A stretch of 64,000 nt of DNA from Rhizophagus irregularis (Eukaryota; Glomeromycota; Glomeromycetes; Glomerales; Glomeraceae), in assembly GCF_026210795.1 (NCBI RefSeq), contig NC_089440.1, forward strand, positions 496,001-560,000. The letters are read 5' to 3'. A program made the translations under genes and the position numbers. The notes beneath the pieces are model-generated. The model did no database searches, was not told the origin of the DNA, and saw only the letters and a program-made list of their open reading frames with translations. Within the stretch, counting starts at the first letter, position 1, and each line of letters begins with the position of its first letter. Shown in pieces: positions 36,329 through 48,782 of the stretch.

Positions 36329-37864
36329 GTGTACTTTTGGATATAGTGAGTGAGTTTTATACTAATACTACTAATAAATTAATAAAAGATTTTTTTATAA
36401 CAATAGATTGTGTTTAGTGAGATTTATAAAAAATTTAATGAGATTTCTTTTTAGTAATAGTTTGGTATAAAAAAATTTTCTGGGATTTTTTTTTAATAAC
36501 AATATGTTGATAGTAGACAATTAACTTGTTAATAATTGTTTTTTAGTAAGATTTTTTTATAGTTCACAGTAACACTAATATTACTAGTAAGTAATATAAA
36601 TGAAAGATTTTTATAACAATAGATTACATTTAATAAGGTTAATAAAAAAATTTTCTGAGATTTATTTTAATAACAATAGGTATGATAAATTTTTGGTGAT
36701 TATTTTTTTTAGTAACAATAGATTGGTAATAGACAATAAAAAATGTTGTGAAAACATTAAAAACTGAACTGATAATGAATTGGTAAATCAGATCAGTTTT
36801 GGTCACAGTAATAATTGTCTATTACCAATCTATTGCTACTAAAAAAAAATCACCAAAAATTTTATCATATCTATTGTTATTTAAATAAATCCCAGAAAAT
36901 TTTATATATTGTACTATACTAATTTGTCATAAAAAAATTCCAGAAACTGATCTATTATATTAATAAAAAATCTAAAAAATTTTTTATATCTCTCCATTAT
37001 AATATAGTACTGATCTGTTGTTATCAAAAAAATTTTTTATATTGATTTATTGACTCTATTGTTAAAAAAAAATTCAGAAAATATTTATATCAATCTATTA
37101 TTAAAAAAAAAGTTAAAATTTTTTTATATCTATTCATTGTACTATACCAATCTATTGTTATTAAAAAAAGTCTCAGTAAATTTTTTGTATTGATCTATTG
37201 TTATTAAAAAAAATCTCCCAAAATTTTTTTTATATGTCATTAAATATAATCTATTTATAAAAAATCTTTTATTAACTCATTAAACTAACTATTAATACCT
37301 ATTAGTAGTAGTATTACTGGAAAAAATCTTACTAAAAAACAATTATTAATTGAACAAATTAATAATCAGTTGTCTATTACCAATCTATTGTTATTAAAAA
37401 AAATCACAAAAAAATTTATTAAATTAGTCCATTGTACTATACCTATCTATTGTTATTAAAATAATCCCATATCTAGTAACTATTGTACTATACCAATCTA
37501 GTATTGTTATTAAAAAAAAATCCTTAAAATTTTTTATTTCTATCCATTATACCATACTGATCTATTGTTATTAAAAAAAATCCAGAAAATTTTATACTGA
37601 TATAATGACTTATTGCTAAAAAAAATCCCAGAAAATATATTCATATCAATCTATTATTAAAAAAAGAATTCAGAAATATTTTTTTATATCTATACATTGT
37701 ATTATACCAATCTGTTATTATTAAAATAGATCCCAGAAAATTTTATTATATCTATCTATTGTACTATACCATTCTATTATATCTCAAAAAATTTTTTTAT
37801 TAACCTTACTAAATGTAATTAAAATCTTTTATTATCATTACTTATTAGTAATATTAGTGTTACT

Positions 37865-38089
37865 ATGTTGAAGATAGGGCCATCTGGCTAAGATAACGCA
37901 TTACAAATGTTGTCTACCTACTGAGTCTAACGATCACTTGACAGTGCACACGTGGGGTACTATACATATGACGAGTGGTTTGTAGTTTAATTATATTAGA
38001 GTAGCTTTTAGAATCATACTATGTATACATATTCTTTTATTTTTCTACTTTAATAAAACTGCAAATGCGCTGCGATTAAAAAAAAAAAA
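37865..38089 (+). mobile_element. SINE-like retroposon, 225 bp, with 18-bp target duplication
   Basis: AGTAATATTAGTGTTACT occurs at 37847-37864 and again at 38090-38107 (the first A of the right copy is shared with the tail). Between them is a non-coding sequence with more G+C that ends in a run of A. The region near its 5' end reads CATCTGGCTAAGATAACGCA, a possible tRNA-like A box. A clear B box was not found. The left arm of the host palindrome shows the site without the insert at about 36568-36585. Confidence 0.8.
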
Positions 38090-38511
38090 AGTAATATTAG
38101 TGTTACTGTGAACTGTAAAAAAATTATTAACTTCCGTTAATAAGTTACCAATCTATTGTAATTAAAAATAAATCACAGAAAATTTTTATTATATCTATCT
38201 ATTGTGCTATACCAATATATTGTTATTAAGGAAGAATTCCAAAAAAAATTTATTATATCATCTATTATATGATACCAATTTACTGCTGTTATTAAAAAAA
38301 AATTCCAAAAAATTTATTACATCTATTTATTGTATAGTTAACCCTATTGTACTATTACTACTATGCTGATATATCGTTATTAAAAAAAAATTCTAGAAAA
38401 TTTTTTATACAAAGCTATTCTTATTAAAAAAATTTCATAAAATTTTTTCATAAATCTCACTAAACACAATCTATTGTTATAAAAAAATCTTTTATTAATT
38501 TATTAGTAGTA

Positions 38512-39033
38512 CAGTCGCCACTGGTTATAACGAACCTGTTTGTACCAAAAACTTGTTTTATTGAACCAAGTTTCACAGAACCGATTTTTTTATAATTAAT
38601 TGCACTGGATATAACGAAATCACATAATAAATTACTATATACCGCATCCGAACTTATTTTAGCCAGCCCAAGTATATCAGTTACATATTTAGTATACCGA
38701 ACTATCACGTGACTTTAATTAGTAATATAAAAGAATGGACTACCGGAAAAATTATTTCTGCTAGTATCAGATAAAATTTTCATTTGAATAGCTGGTAAAT
38801 ACTTAAAAAATTGATGAACACATAAATTTTAAATAAAACATAGTGTTATCTGTTATAGTAAGTCATGTAATCATCCGAACTTTAAATATTACAGTATATG
38901 CTGCTATAATTTAATTGGATAAAATTCATATACCGAACAGTTCGGTATATAATATGAATATCATATATCGAATTCACCATATACCGAACCAAAACGCTTG
39001 GAACGGCAGGTTCGTTATATCCAGTGGCGACTG
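38512..39033. mobile_element. Pogo/Tigger-like MITE, 522 bp
   Basis: Inverted ends are CAGTCGCCACTGGTTATAAC (left) and CAGTCGCCACTGGATATAAC (right, reverse complement), each followed by GAACCTG, with TA on both sides (38510-38511 and 39034-39035). It is related in its ends to the MITE at 10243-10414. It sits in the right arm of the large palindrome; the matching left-arm position (about 36361-36375) is uninterrupted. Confidence 0.9.
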
Positions 39034-39084
39034 TATTAGTATGCTTTTAAAATAAACTCACCCATTATATCCAAAAGTACACTA

Positions 39085-40250
39085 ATATAATTAAAAAAAA
39101 ATCATTTTTTTTTTAATTTTTAATAACAAAAACGTCAAGTCTGACGTTTTTAATTAAAAAAATATTTTTTTTTGATTTTTAATAACAAAAAACGTCAAGT
39201 CTGACGTTTTTAATTAAAAAAATATTTTTTTTTGATTTTTAATAACAAAAAACGTCAAGTCTGACGTTTTCAATTAAAAAAAATATTTTTTTTGATTTTT
39301 AATAACAAAAAACGTCAAGTCTGACGTTTTCAATTAAAAAAAATATTTTTTTTGATTTTTAATAACAAAAAACGTCAAGTCTGACGTTTATAATTAAAAA
39401 AAATATTTTTTTTGATTTTTAGTAACAAAAAACGTCAAGTCTGACGTTTTTAATTAAAAAAATCACTTTTTTTTGATTTTTAGTAACAAAAAACGTCAAG
39501 TCTGACGTTTTTAATTAAAAAAAATCACTTTTTTTTGATTTTTAGTAACAAAAAACGTCAAGTCTGACGTTTTTAATTAAAAAAATCACTTTTTTTTGAT
39601 TTTTAATAACAAAAAACGTCAAGTCTGACGTTTTTAATTAAAAAAATCACTTTTTTTTTGATTTTTAATAACAAAAAACGTCAAGTCTGACGTTTTTAAT
39701 TAAAAAAATCACTTTTTTTTTATTTTTAATAACAAAAAACGTCAAGTCTGACGTTTTTAATTAAAAAAATCACTTTTTTTTTGATTTTTAATAACAAAAA
39801 ACGTCAAGTCTGATGTTTTTAATTAAAAAAAATATTTTTTTTTGATTTTTAATAACAAAAAACGTCAAGTCTGACGTTTTTAATTAAAAAAAATATTTTT
39901 TTTGATTTTTAATAACAAAAAACGTCAAGTCTGACGTTTATAATTAAAAAAAATATTTTTTTTTGATTTTTAATAACAAAAAACGTCAAGTCTGACGTTT
40001 TTAATTAAAAAATATATATATTTTTTTGATTTTTAATAACAAAAAACGTCAAGTCTGACGTTTTTAATTAAAAAAAAATCATTTTTTTTGATTTTAATAA
40101 CAAAAAACGTCAAGTCTGACATTTTTGATTAATAAAATCATTTTTTTTTTGATTTTTAATAACAAAAAATGTCAAGTCTGACTTTTTTAATTAAAAAATT
40201 TAATTTTTTTTTGTTTTTTAATCAAGTTTTTGACATTTTTAATCAAAAAA
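39085..40250. repeat. Minisatellite of 18 hairpin units, ~60-bp period
   Basis: Eighteen units, one per about 60 bp, each carry AAAAACGTCA, loop AGTC, TGACGTTTTT, a perfect 10-bp stem. Between stems lie TTAATTAAAAAAAT-like and TTTTTTTGATTTTTAATAAC-like spacers. The last two units are diverged. Each stem contains TGACGT on one strand, a core bZIP/CRE recognition sequence, so the array offers many such sites. No coding capacity. Confidence 0.95.
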
Positions 40251-40378
40251 AAAAATTCTCACATTTTAATAAAAAATGATCAACATACTATTTCATGATC
40301 TGTCAAGTTAACATTCTTTTTGAGCAGCACAGTTAAACTCAGCGCAAAAAGTTTCCATAGTGAATGTTCACTTTCTCT

Positions 40379-40446
40379 GTACATGTACATGTACATGTTC
40401 ATGTTCTTGCTCTTGTACTTGTACATGTACATGTACAGTACTGTAC
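40379..40446. repeat. GTACAT microsatellite
   Basis: Runs of GTACAT at both ends of a short degenerate centre, ending GTACAGTACTGTAC. The array is self-complementary and could fold. Confidence 0.85.
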
Positions 40447-40447
40447 T

Positions 40448-43400
40448 AATATTTAAGATTAAACCGAGAGTTTTTTACGAAAAAGGCAATTTTTTTTGTA
40501 TCCATGGCAACTATGCATGTGGATGATTTTCAAAAACGGAATAGAAAATTTTGGTGAAAATCTGACCGAAATGAAATGATCAACCAAAATTTTTGCCTTT
40601 TAAAGTAAAAAATCGCCTTAAAATCCTACTTGGGTGTTAAAATAAATTATAATAATTAATAATAAAAAAGAAATATTAAAATAATATTGATAATATTAAA
40701 ACATTATATAGTCTAAAAATTTATTAATTTTTTAAAAATTATTTATCTCGATTTTATCGCAGCACTGACCTGATCCAAACTTAAAAGGTAAAAAAACAAA
40801 AAAGCATTATGAAAAATGAAAATATTAGTAAAAAAAATAACAAAAAAAAAATTGGACGATCCGATCACTGATCTAACCCAAGGTGAAAGAACGAAAAAAA
40901 ACAATTAGGAAAAAAAGTATTACTATATAGATTATAAAGGAAAAAAAATAAATAAACGCAATGTTTTTTAATAAATTTTCAAAAAAAAGAAAGTCAAAAT
41001 ACTGAAAAAAATTTCAGTTTAAAAAAAAAAAATTCAGTTTAAAATTTTTTTTCTGCTGCGGCTGATCGCATCAATGAAAACTTTTTTCAACATAATATAA
41101 TAAAGAATCTGCTAAGAGATTTATGTACCTTAAAAAATGGAATTCTAGAGTATTCTCATAATGTGTTTACCAAATTTTTTTTTTTTTACGAATTAAGGTC
41201 GTTTACTTCAAATAGCTGACTAATGGAGCTTCCAAGAATACTGCGACTGATTTTACAAAATTAACAAATCTGACTAATTGATTTTTTAATAATAAAAAAA
41301 TAATTGGTATTATAAAAGTAATTAAAGTAAAAAATTGTTTTGGCTAACTATTCTTATGTTAGATACTTTGCCATGAATAAATTATTTGACGTAATATCAT
41401 TAGGCGACACAAAGTGGTAAAAATGGTTTTCATAGTCCGGCCGGGTCAGTTTTGTTAAGTCTTAAAAAAAAAATTTTTTTATATAATTACTATGCCGGGT
41501 GAGAATTTTTTAAAAATTGAAAAAAAAATTCGCATATAAAATTTTTGAAAAAAAAATTAAAAGCCGGGTTGCCGGGTTATTGATGAAATTTTTATATTAT
41601 GGAAAACCATAAAATCAAGTTTGTATGGACTTATTGGAACAAAAAAATTTTTCTGTTTTGGGCCAAAATATTTTGACCGAAATTTATTATTTTTTTATTT
41701 CTTAAACAGAAATATTTTTTTCGGTTTAAGAAAAAAAAGAATTTAAGTGTTTTGAACCGAAATATTATTTTTAAAAAAAAATAATTTCCTTTTTGATTTT
41801 TCAAAATTTTTTTTCTTTATATTTATTATTTTTTTTCTCGAAAAAAATTTAGTTTTATTAAAAAGGCTTTAGGTTCAGTCATCCACTGCACCAAGGTAGA
41901 ATTTTTTATTATTTTTTGCTGATAAAATTTTTTTACTAACAAATAGGAATCTGGATGGATACTTAGATATGGATCGGGTACCAAACTGCGCCAATCTGGT
42001 AAATTGACGTAATTTAATATTGTATCATTACTTAATTAATAATTAATTAATCACTAAAATGCTTATTTTTCACTGACTGAATAGGAATTCGGATGGGTAC
42101 TTAGCTTGAAATGGGTGGGTTGAGCGTTGTGATAATTCAGATAGACCAATATCAAATACACTTATTGCTGACTAGTAGCAACTTTTTCGATTATTAATCA
42201 GTTTTCTAGGCTATTTATCAATTTATTTTAAACAAACTTACTTTTTCTGATTTTTAATCAATTTTTAAGTGGATTTTACAGATTTTCTAGGCGATTTTGT
42301 TATTACTCTAAATTAAACTGTGGTGCTTTAATTTACCATATAATTTTATGAATAAATTTAATGGAAACGATAAAGTGATTCAAGTTCTAGGTATTTTTAC
42401 GGGAAACAAATAATGAAAATAATTGAGTCAATATTTTCCTATAAAATAAAAAATGTTCGAAACATGTAAATTTATATGGAGAATATGCAATTTTTTGTAT
42501 TGTCGTACTATATAATTTATTATCTGTTATGGCTAATTGTCCCGCTTATCGACCAAATTAGATTTTGTATTTAGTTTGCGTTTTTCATATATATGTCACG
42601 TGATGTAATAAATTGATTATGCTCCACCTGAACGGTTTGCGTTCCCTAAACAGTTAAAAAACTTTTATTATCTTTTGCATTTGGATATTTATAATACTAT
42701 TTGGAAAACACGCGAAACAATCAAATTCTATTAATCAAAAATCTTTCAAAACTTATCGTCAGAACAACGATACAGCATCCCGTCGAAATTCTCGAACTCA
42801 CCCTCGAAACAATAAAGATAGTTCATGGATTTATTCCAACCCATATAATGATTTCCGGAAACTGCCGGACGACAATAATTTTATAGATCCGCTTTACGTC
42901 TTATAACTTTTTGCATAATGTACCTTGGTACCACAATATCTGATATAGATTTTACTTCTGATTGTAATTTTAATTTTAATGTCTCTGTATTTTATTCTTC
43001 ATTCATTTTTTTTCTAATTCCCCGTCGTGAGTAGCCTTAGCGGCGTAGTTTCATTGACGATAGCTATTCCTCTTTTTTTTTCTTTTCCTTTTTCTCACTA
43101 AGGGTGATTCCTCTATGTGTGGAACGCGTCTGTTAACTTACTTTAGTTAGTTTTTCCTTACTATGTTTTTTTGCTTTTAGTGGTTATTCTACACAAAGTT
43201 AGTCCAGCACTCATCCTTGAAGAATAAAATAATACAAAATTTGCGTTCCCTAGTTTATGCTAAGTTCAGTGTGATAATATAAGTATATCAGTTGTAAAGC
43301 AACTATTATCGCATGGCCCTATAGGATCATGCTGATTTATATTTATCAAATTGATTAAATTATTAGTAATTTCTAAGTTTGTAATATTTGTATAAATAAT

Positions 43401-44519
43401 TCTAAGGATCGTCAAGTATTTCTTTTAAATCATTCGTTCCATACGTTTTTAATACTTCATGAATATTTCTAACCTTCATTAGCTGTAGAAATCCCTTATT
43501 CTTTTTTTGTACTATCAAATATATTAACATCTGATTCTACTAAGCGAAAAATTATATATTTTTTTTTATTAACAAAATGATGATACATAAATACCTCATT
43601 AATACAATGAAAATACTTAATCTCTATAACTTTCAAATTTTAATGAACCTAATCTAATTAGTATTATAAAAACAGATCATTTCATTTCCATGTTACGTAT
43701 CAAATTATTGTACAGAGAGTAATCTAAATATCGTCAAATTTTTTTAATTATATAGATTGTAAATCAATCATAGGTTTACTAAACACATTCTTCTTTGCAG
43801 TCCATTCGGACGTGAGTGTACTTTTAAAGTATTTGAAGTATGAGCACGTAAAATCACCAAATGTGTTTGAAGTTCTATCCAACGTTAATATTAAAGAGAA
43901 TCTTATGAAGACAGAAATGAAATATAAAAGTCATTAGCCGAAAAGAGGATAAAATTTCAATGTAGACCATATCATATAAATGGAAACAATCGTCATCAAG
44001 TGGTTAGTATTCTATCTGTTACGTGTTCATTCTTTCCCATTCTAACTATATATTTGCTCGCTAATTTAACAATGTCAATAATTATGGATGCTGTTTTTAA
44101 GAGCGGAATATATTATATTTCGATATCATTAATTTGAATCCTATAATACTATTTTTCAACAATTACCTGCTTTAAAGTTCAAAAATAATTTACATAGATC
44201 ATATTATCATTAAGATTTATGGCACTCGTTATATTTTTACAAGTTTGATAAGAATTTAATTTTATTGGACTTAAATTTATGAAATGTTTATTTCATTTAA
44301 AGCAAAAATTGTTTTTCTTAAAATAAAAATAAATGATATTTATTATAAACTGAATAAGTAAAAAATCAATGTAATTTTACTATAACGAATATTTAAAAGT
44401 ATAATTTATGATAGTATATATGGAAATGATGTATGGATATTGATAAATTTTAGAAACACGGCATTCAATATACTGTATATCTTGCGTGCGTATTCCAACT
44501 ACTAGATGTCGTTTAATAG
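40448..44519. other. Intergenic repeat debris between kinase copies A and B
   Basis: About 4 kb without a gene. 40640-41090 matches the duplicated segment at 50950-51345. 41436-41580 holds a degenerate relative of the GGCCGGGTCA MITEs. 42500-43245 has a G+C-richer stretch with mixed coding-like fragments (IYNTIWKTRETIKFY) and ends in an AATAAAATAATAC tail; it may be the 3' end of a LINE, weakly supported. CCTATAGGATCATGCTGATT at 43319 recurs at 55202. 44040-44250 matches the segment downstream of copy C at 51345-51550. Confidence 0.45.
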
Positions 44520-46993
44520 CTAACTAGTTTTAATACGTTTTCCTACTTTTAAATATTTTAAATTTGATTAAAATAATATTAAAAGAAAATATAAATAAAT
44601 ATGATTAAAGCAAATGAATATTTACCACCACTATTATCTTGGGTTTCAAGATTTAATTCTTCATTGTTTCGCTTTTTTAATGAGGTTGAAGAATTTTGAA
44701 TTGTTATATTTTGTGATGATAAACTAAATTACAATTAAAATCAATTAATTAGTACACAATATAATACATTCAAAATATAATTGCAAATACCTTTCAACGT
44801 CTATGTCAAGCTCTTTTTCTTTCGAAATATAATTATAATTATAATCTAAGTAAATAATATTCATTTAAAGATTACTGTATATAATAATTTTTAATTGCAA
44901 TTAACTCTTTTTAGTAATACCTTCTTTATCGCCAAATGAAATTGTTGAGGATGAATTAATGGATGAACATTTAGAAATTATATCACTTAATGGTCTACTT
45001 GTATAAATGGCTTCCGGGTGACATTTTTCAGCAAATTCAGGACCAATCATCTTTGATTCTATCAGTCTGTTTCTTTTTACTTCAGCTTGTTCAAATTCTG
45101 CTGCGTATTTATAAGGCCACTTACGTAAATTTGAATAAAATTCTTTTATAGAAGGTCTTTTTTTTGGATCAGGGTCCCAACAACTTTTCATTAAATTGGC
45201 ATAACATTCTGGTGTATCTTCTGTAATTTTGGGTCGTTCTCCATCGAGAATTTTATAAATGAGATTATGGTCATGTTCAACATTAGCAAAAGGTTTACAA
45301 CCTGTTGTAAGTTCCCACATAACCATGCCAAAACTATAAATATCAGTTTCTTTAGAAAATGCAGACCCTTTAAATATTTCTGGTGCAATATAAGGCATAA
45401 CACCATATATTTCATTATTTGAAGATTCGTCATTTATAGATTGTGATAATCCTAGATCCCCAATTTTCCATTGAACTATATCAAGTAATATATTTCCGCT
45501 ATGGAAATCTCGATGTACAAATGTATTTTTGTGAATATATTCAAGTCTAAATAAAAAAGAAGTTAAAACTTAAATTTCAATAATATAAAAATTATATTTA
45601 AATATAATTACCCTTCTGTAATTTGCAATAAAATAATTAGTTTTTGATTATTCCATGTAATATTTGTAAAATTCTTTTGTAAATACTTATGTAAATCTCC
45701 TTCTGACGCATACTTCATAATTAATGTATAATCTTCTAATTCAGGATCTTTTGTAAAGCCATAATTTTTAATTATATAATTATCAAATTTATTAAAACAC
45801 TGTTGATTTGATCTTAACTATAAAATTTTAAGAATTAATAGTCAAAGATTAAAGACTAAATTAATTAATAAAAAATCATTCACAAAAATATTAAAAATAT
45901 TCACCTCATTTAAGAAATATTTATTATTAATTTTAGAATTTTCGAATTTTTTTAAAATGACAGTTTTATTATTACTTAACCAAGTTGCTTTATATATAAT
46001 ACCATATCCCCCTTTTGTCATTTCTTTTACATCTTTAAATTGAGAATATGATATCCGCCTAACTGGGATCATTTTTTTAAAAATAGAAGTTAATAGAATT
46101 GATGGTTCAAAATATTTATCAATGGTTTTTATAATATTTGTAATCTCTAAATTTAAGTTGTCATATGAATTATCATTAAGAAGGAAATCATCAAATACAT
46201 TTCTGTCTATAATAAGTGATATTCTTTTACATTTTTTACATTGGGTTTGATCTGTAAGTCCAAAAATAATGTTTGTTGTTAAACAATATCTGCATCCGGT
46301 ATAAAATATAAGGCAATTTGCACAATACTTTTGACAATCCGTTGTAAATGTTAAATCTGAGTAACATACGTCACAATGAGAATTATCATACCACCATGGT
46401 AAGTAAAGAAGTGAAATTTGCTTTTTAGACAAGGTTGATTCTGTCCATTCAAATGAAATTAGATAACAATTTGAGCATAATATAGGTCGCCATACATTTC
46501 TTTTACATATTATAGTAGGTTGCCATATATGTGTACTTTGAAATAGTGACTTTCCACATAATTGACAATGTTTTTTACTTTTAATCACCTTAGTGTATAT
46601 GTTGGAACTATTGCTATCATGATAATAATATTCATATAAATATCCTTCTATTTGGCTAAAACATAAAATTCTTACACAATTTCTACAACATTTTTGAATA
46701 CATTGTGATACCTTTGTCTTACTTATTTCATGTTCATTACTACATTTCAAGTACATTGTACAATATATGTCCAAGTATATATTATTATCAGTTATATCAT
46801 CAATATAAAGCGATAAACATTTTTTGCAATATTTTTGATTATGACAAAGAAGTGTCTCGATATATTTTTCTCCACAATAAATGCAATTTAAATCAAATCT
46901 ATTAAAAGAAATAAATTTAATTGGTATAGGACTAGATTTTAATCTTGGTGTTGGGTCAAAAAATTTTTCATTATTTTTATTTACAAGCTCCAT
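44520..46993 (-). CDS. TKL-like protein kinase with N-terminal zinc knuckles, copy B, 698 aa
   Basis: Six exons on the minus strand: 46993-45905, 45817-45612, 45546-44921, 44845-44791, 44723-44626 and 44542-44520. They sum to 2097 nt without a stop. Residues 37-300 contain at least five CxxC pairs (C37IYC40, then YCKKC, CCRNC, HCQLC, CANC, CKKC), probably zinc-binding and of no family I can name. The kinase domain starts at about 325: Gly loop KGGYGIIYK, VILK lysine at about 348, FLNE glutamate at 363, VHRDFHSGN at about 442, DLG in place of DFG, APE and the W-GxxPF-type helix (GCKPFANV). The last exons give a Ser-rich tail ending GKRIKTS. All catalytic residues are present, so it is probably active. 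Such kinases are greatly amplified in Rhizophagus. Confidence 0.85.
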
Positions 46994-47310
46994 TATATTA
47001 TATTAAGTATCGATAACAATAATGAATTTGGAAATTTTGAACGTATTTTATTTATATTTATTATACTTTTATTTATTATATCTGAATGAAACAGTTTAAA
47101 AAAGATAGAACTTTCTGTTAGTGATACAGAAAGTATTACGGAATTTAGAAAGTTCGTTTTAAATTTAGAAGTACTTTATCGAAGGGTAAATGGAGTTTGA
47201 AACCGGTTAAGGATAACCAGTTAATTAACCGGTTAAGATGGTCAAGTGGTTAAGGATTTATTAACTGGTTAAAAATGGTTAATTTAACCGGTTAAATTAA
47301 CCGGTTAATT
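46994..47310 (-). promoter_or_regulatory. Conserved upstream block of kinase B with palindrome cluster
   Basis: It shares GAACTTTCTGTTAGTGATAC and GAAGTACTTTATCGAAGGG with the blocks before copies A and C. At 47201-47310 there is a cluster of five or more AACCGGTT and AACTGGTT half-palindromes, including TTAATTAACCGGTTAA and TTAACCGGTTAAATTAACCG. This is the densest version in the window. Regulatory function is inferred from conservation and position. Confidence 0.5.
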
Positions 47311-48109
47311 TTTTTTTTTGATAACACATTATAGTGTTACAAAGAAAACACAAATATAAATTTGGCAATTGATCGGCAAAGATTAGTTTGTCATTATTAG
47401 GACAGGGACAGAACTCTTTAAACCACAATTTTGTGATTTAGAGCTTCCTGTGGTACTTTTATGTTATATTAAGTTTAACCATCAAATCGTAGGTTTTTTG
47501 GTAGAATTTAATTTTGTTGATCATTTACAAAAAAATATTTTTTTTTTCAAACGCATAAACACAAAAAAAAATTTTTTTTTTTTTTCATAAAAAACTTTTT
47601 TAATTTATTAAAGTTTGATTTTTTAAATTCATAAATTTAAATATGAATTTTACAAAATTAATAAAATTTTACCAACTTTAAATTAAATAATGATTTCAAT
47701 AGCATGTTACAAAACTCAAAGCAAATACTATGAATACTCGGTACAAAATTAATAATGAAACAGTAAAATAATGATGTTTATTGAATTTAAATATATATAT
47801 ATTTTTTTATTAAAGTGGTAAAAAAGAAAATTAGCAAATCTGTAGTAGTGCCGCAACATTTTTTGTATAATATTATATTTAAAAAATTCAGTGAAAACGT
47901 TTTTTCATAATAAAATATCAAAAAACTGGTGCGAAACTTTTTTTGATATATTATTATGAAAAAACGTTACTGACCAGGGGTAGGTCATGAATTTGATAAT
48001 CTGACCCGTAAGTTATTAAGAAAATATTTTGATGATATAAAAATGCCGAAACTTTTTATATTCAAATTATTAAGAAAAAAACAAAAAAAAAACGTTTTTT
48101 ATTTTTTTT
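47311..48109. other. Insertion-specific DNA upstream of kinase B
   Basis: Compared with copy A, the region 47311 to about 49857 is extra. This first part is AT-rich, with no gene. It may hold the end of a LINE in minus orientation, since it precedes a reverse transcriptase fragment, but this is not clear. Confidence 0.4.
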
Positions 48110-48465
48110 TAATGAAAAAAAATGTTTATTTTTCCATTTCTTTTAATGAAAAAACGTCCGGTTCGACGTTTTTTAATTAAAAAATGTTTTTTATTTCTTC
48201 TAGTGAAAAAACATTGGGTTCGATAAAAAAAATATTTTTTTTTTATTTCTTTTAATGAAAAAATGTTATGTTCGACGTTTTTTATTTTTTTAAGAATAAA
48301 AAAAGTCAAACCTGACGTTTCTTATTCTTTTTTAATGGAAAAATGTTGAACCAACATTTTTTTTATTAAAAAAACTTTTTTTAGTTTTATTTAATGAAAA
48401 AATGTCAGATTTGACATTTTTTATTTTTTTTTCAATGAAAAAACGTCATATTTGGCATTTTTTAT
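48110..48465. repeat. Second hairpin minisatellite, about 7 diverged units
   Basis: Units of about 45-60 bp each carry a stem flanked by A and T runs. Examples are AAAAATGTTG-AAC-CAACATTTTT, AATGTCA-GATT-TGACATT and ACGTC-CGGTTC-GACGT. Although the stem sequences differ, several remain self-complementary. It resembles the array at 39085-40250. Confidence 0.8.
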
Positions 48466-48782
48466 TTTACACTAACTCAACTCCTCTCTAAACATGCATG
48501 AACTCTTGTTGGTTATATATAACAACATTAAAGTAAATTTTTTTAATTAAATTCTTAATTATTAATAAATAAGCCATATACACTATGCGTTGTGGTCACG
48601 GCTGACTTGTTTCATCAAATGTATAATCTAGTACAAAGATAGATTGTTCCACGTTGCACGATCAATAAACTATTTCTCGAGGAATTCCAGTAGTACCGAA
48701 TGTCGGCAGACTGGAAGGAGATGTCATCATTAATTAAAATAGCTCGAGTGATTGCCCGTAAAGGAAAAATGTCGTTGTATTA

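Larger units (their letters stand above)
36329..39082. mobile_element. Palindromic 2.75-kb element with subterminal repeats
   Basis: Inverted ends start GTGTACTTTTGGATATA on the left and, in reverse complement, GTGTACTTTTGGATATA on the right, both flanked by TA (36327-36328 and 39083-39084). The match continues inward over hundreds of bases in both arms. The interior consists of many variants of CTATTGTTATTAAAAAAAAT and its complement, in both orientations. No protein is encoded. Two younger elements lie in the right arm (37865-38089 and 38512-39033). The left arm keeps both empty sites. TA flanks suggest a Tc1/mariner-mobilised non-autonomous element, but the foldback structure is unusual. 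Confidence 0.75.

Noticed and set aside
39085-40250. CRISPR array
   Set aside because: The repeat is a tandem minisatellite with low-complexity spacers that are nearly the same in every unit, no cas genes are present, and the host is a eukaryote.
48109-48309. Minus-strand frame of 66 codons rich in Phe, Lys and Arg
   Set aside because: It is produced by the hairpin minisatellite and has no independent support.
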